A stretch of DNA of 5,790 nucleotides from Candidatus Doudnabacteria bacterium. Lineage in GTDB: Bacteria; Patescibacteriota; Doudnabacteria; UBA920. The translations under genes and the position numbers were made by a program. The notes under the pieces were generated by a model that was given only the letters and a program-made list of their open reading frames with translations, searched no databases and had not been told where the DNA came from. The stretch spans positions 1-5,790 of the forward strand of contig CAIWKW010000085.1 of assembly GCA_903913365.1 (NCBI GenBank), in the 5' to 3' direction. Numbering within the stretch: position 1 is the first letter of the stretch; each line of letters starts with the position of its first letter. Shown here in pieces: positions 5,576 to 5,790 of the stretch.

Positions 5576-5790
5576 ATGACTAACCAAAAAATTATAAAAA
5601 TGGGTGTGTTGGAGAAGCAGCAAGAAAAGCTAATGAATAGCCAGTCTTTTACAGATCGATATGAAAAAAACGAACCAATTTTTTCCGAGCAAGACTGTCT
5701 GGAAAATCCCGATATTATTGCACCGGAAAAATTAAAATTTCTAGTACCCGATGCAGGCGGCCACAACGACGCAGAAAACGCAAAATTGAT
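5576..5790 (+). CDS. Partial CDS, N-terminus only; possibly DUF6339-like
   Basis: An open frame from the ATG at 5576 continues through the window edge: 71 complete codons, then two bases. It starts 6 nt after the stop of the 283-aa gene and belongs to the same operon by spacing. The visible part is hydrophilic and acidic, with a likely helix at about 10-30, then APEKLKFLVPDAGG (49-62) and HNDAENAKL (63-71). The last segment reminds me of DUF6339 proteins, in which a D-x-E-N-x-x-L-I/L-Y helix is followed by a Leu-Trp-x-Tyr-Leu block. That is a memory-based resemblance over few residues. Alternatives are the N-terminus of a Z1-type helicase or another subunit. No catalytic motif is within view. 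An overlapping minus-strand reading frame (5572-5766) was judged a shadow. Confidence 0.72.
   Translation, partial: MTNQKIIKMGVLEKQQEKLMNSQSFTDRYEKNEPIFSEQDCLENPDIIAPEKLKFLVPDAGGHNDAENAKL

Noticed and set aside
5572..5766. Minus-strand open frame at the right edge
   Set aside because: The + strand frame from 5576 has perfect operon spacing and hydrophilic, protein-like composition. The minus frame is its mirror, rich in Ser and Phe, as shadows of Lys/Glu-rich genes often are.
1..5790. CRISPR array, tRNA or rRNA genes, insertion sequence or integrase attachment site
   Set aside because: Nothing of the kind is visible: no spaced repeats beyond the single 13-bp pair, no transposase or integrase, and coding density leaves only short gaps.

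Overview
The window is a bacterial anti-phage (defence) gene cluster of moderately AT-rich DNA, roughly 38-40% G+C by eye. All six complete genes and one partial gene lie on the + strand. The standard code is used: the stops are TAG or TAA, and no reading frame needs TGA as sense. None of the starts has a convincing Shine-Dalgarno sequence at normal spacing, while the one clear promoter is of the ordinary sigma-70 type. This fits a lineage with weak SD use, but the phylum cannot be read from the sequence.

Positions 1-2476 hold a compact type II restriction-modification unit. It encodes a DNA cytosine-5 methyltransferase with all hallmark motifs, an HpaII-family restriction endonuclease whose start lies inside the methyltransferase gene in another reading frame, and a Vsr-type mismatch nickase that begins 1 nt after the endonuclease stop. 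The inferred target is CCGG. The logic is closed: the methylase protects host sites, the endonuclease cuts unmethylated invading DNA, and Vsr starts repair of the T:G mismatches left when 5-methylcytosine deaminates. The unit ends at a clear intrinsic terminator.

Positions 2477-2586 are a short intergenic stretch carrying a sigma-70 promoter with a perfect TTGACA -35 box. It drives a second unit from 2587 to the window end: a 75-aa helical protein of unknown function, a 636-aa GHKL ATPase of the MutL/Hsp90/MORC type with intact ATP-binding motifs, a 283-aa protein with no recognised domain that overlaps the ATPase gene by 14 nt, and the first 71 codons of another gene that runs off the edge.

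Prokaryotic MORC-like ATPases linked to cytosine methylases, Vsr nucleases, Z1 helicases and PD-(D/E)XK proteins have been described by comparative genomics (from memory: Iyer, Abhiman and Aravind, 2008). The right half looks like the start of such a system. Its other parts (Z1 helicase, nuclease) would be expected just beyond the right edge. What is less ordinary is that a complete HpaII-type R-M unit, with its own terminator, sits directly in front of the MORC module. The least understood parts are the 75-aa, 283-aa and terminal partial proteins.
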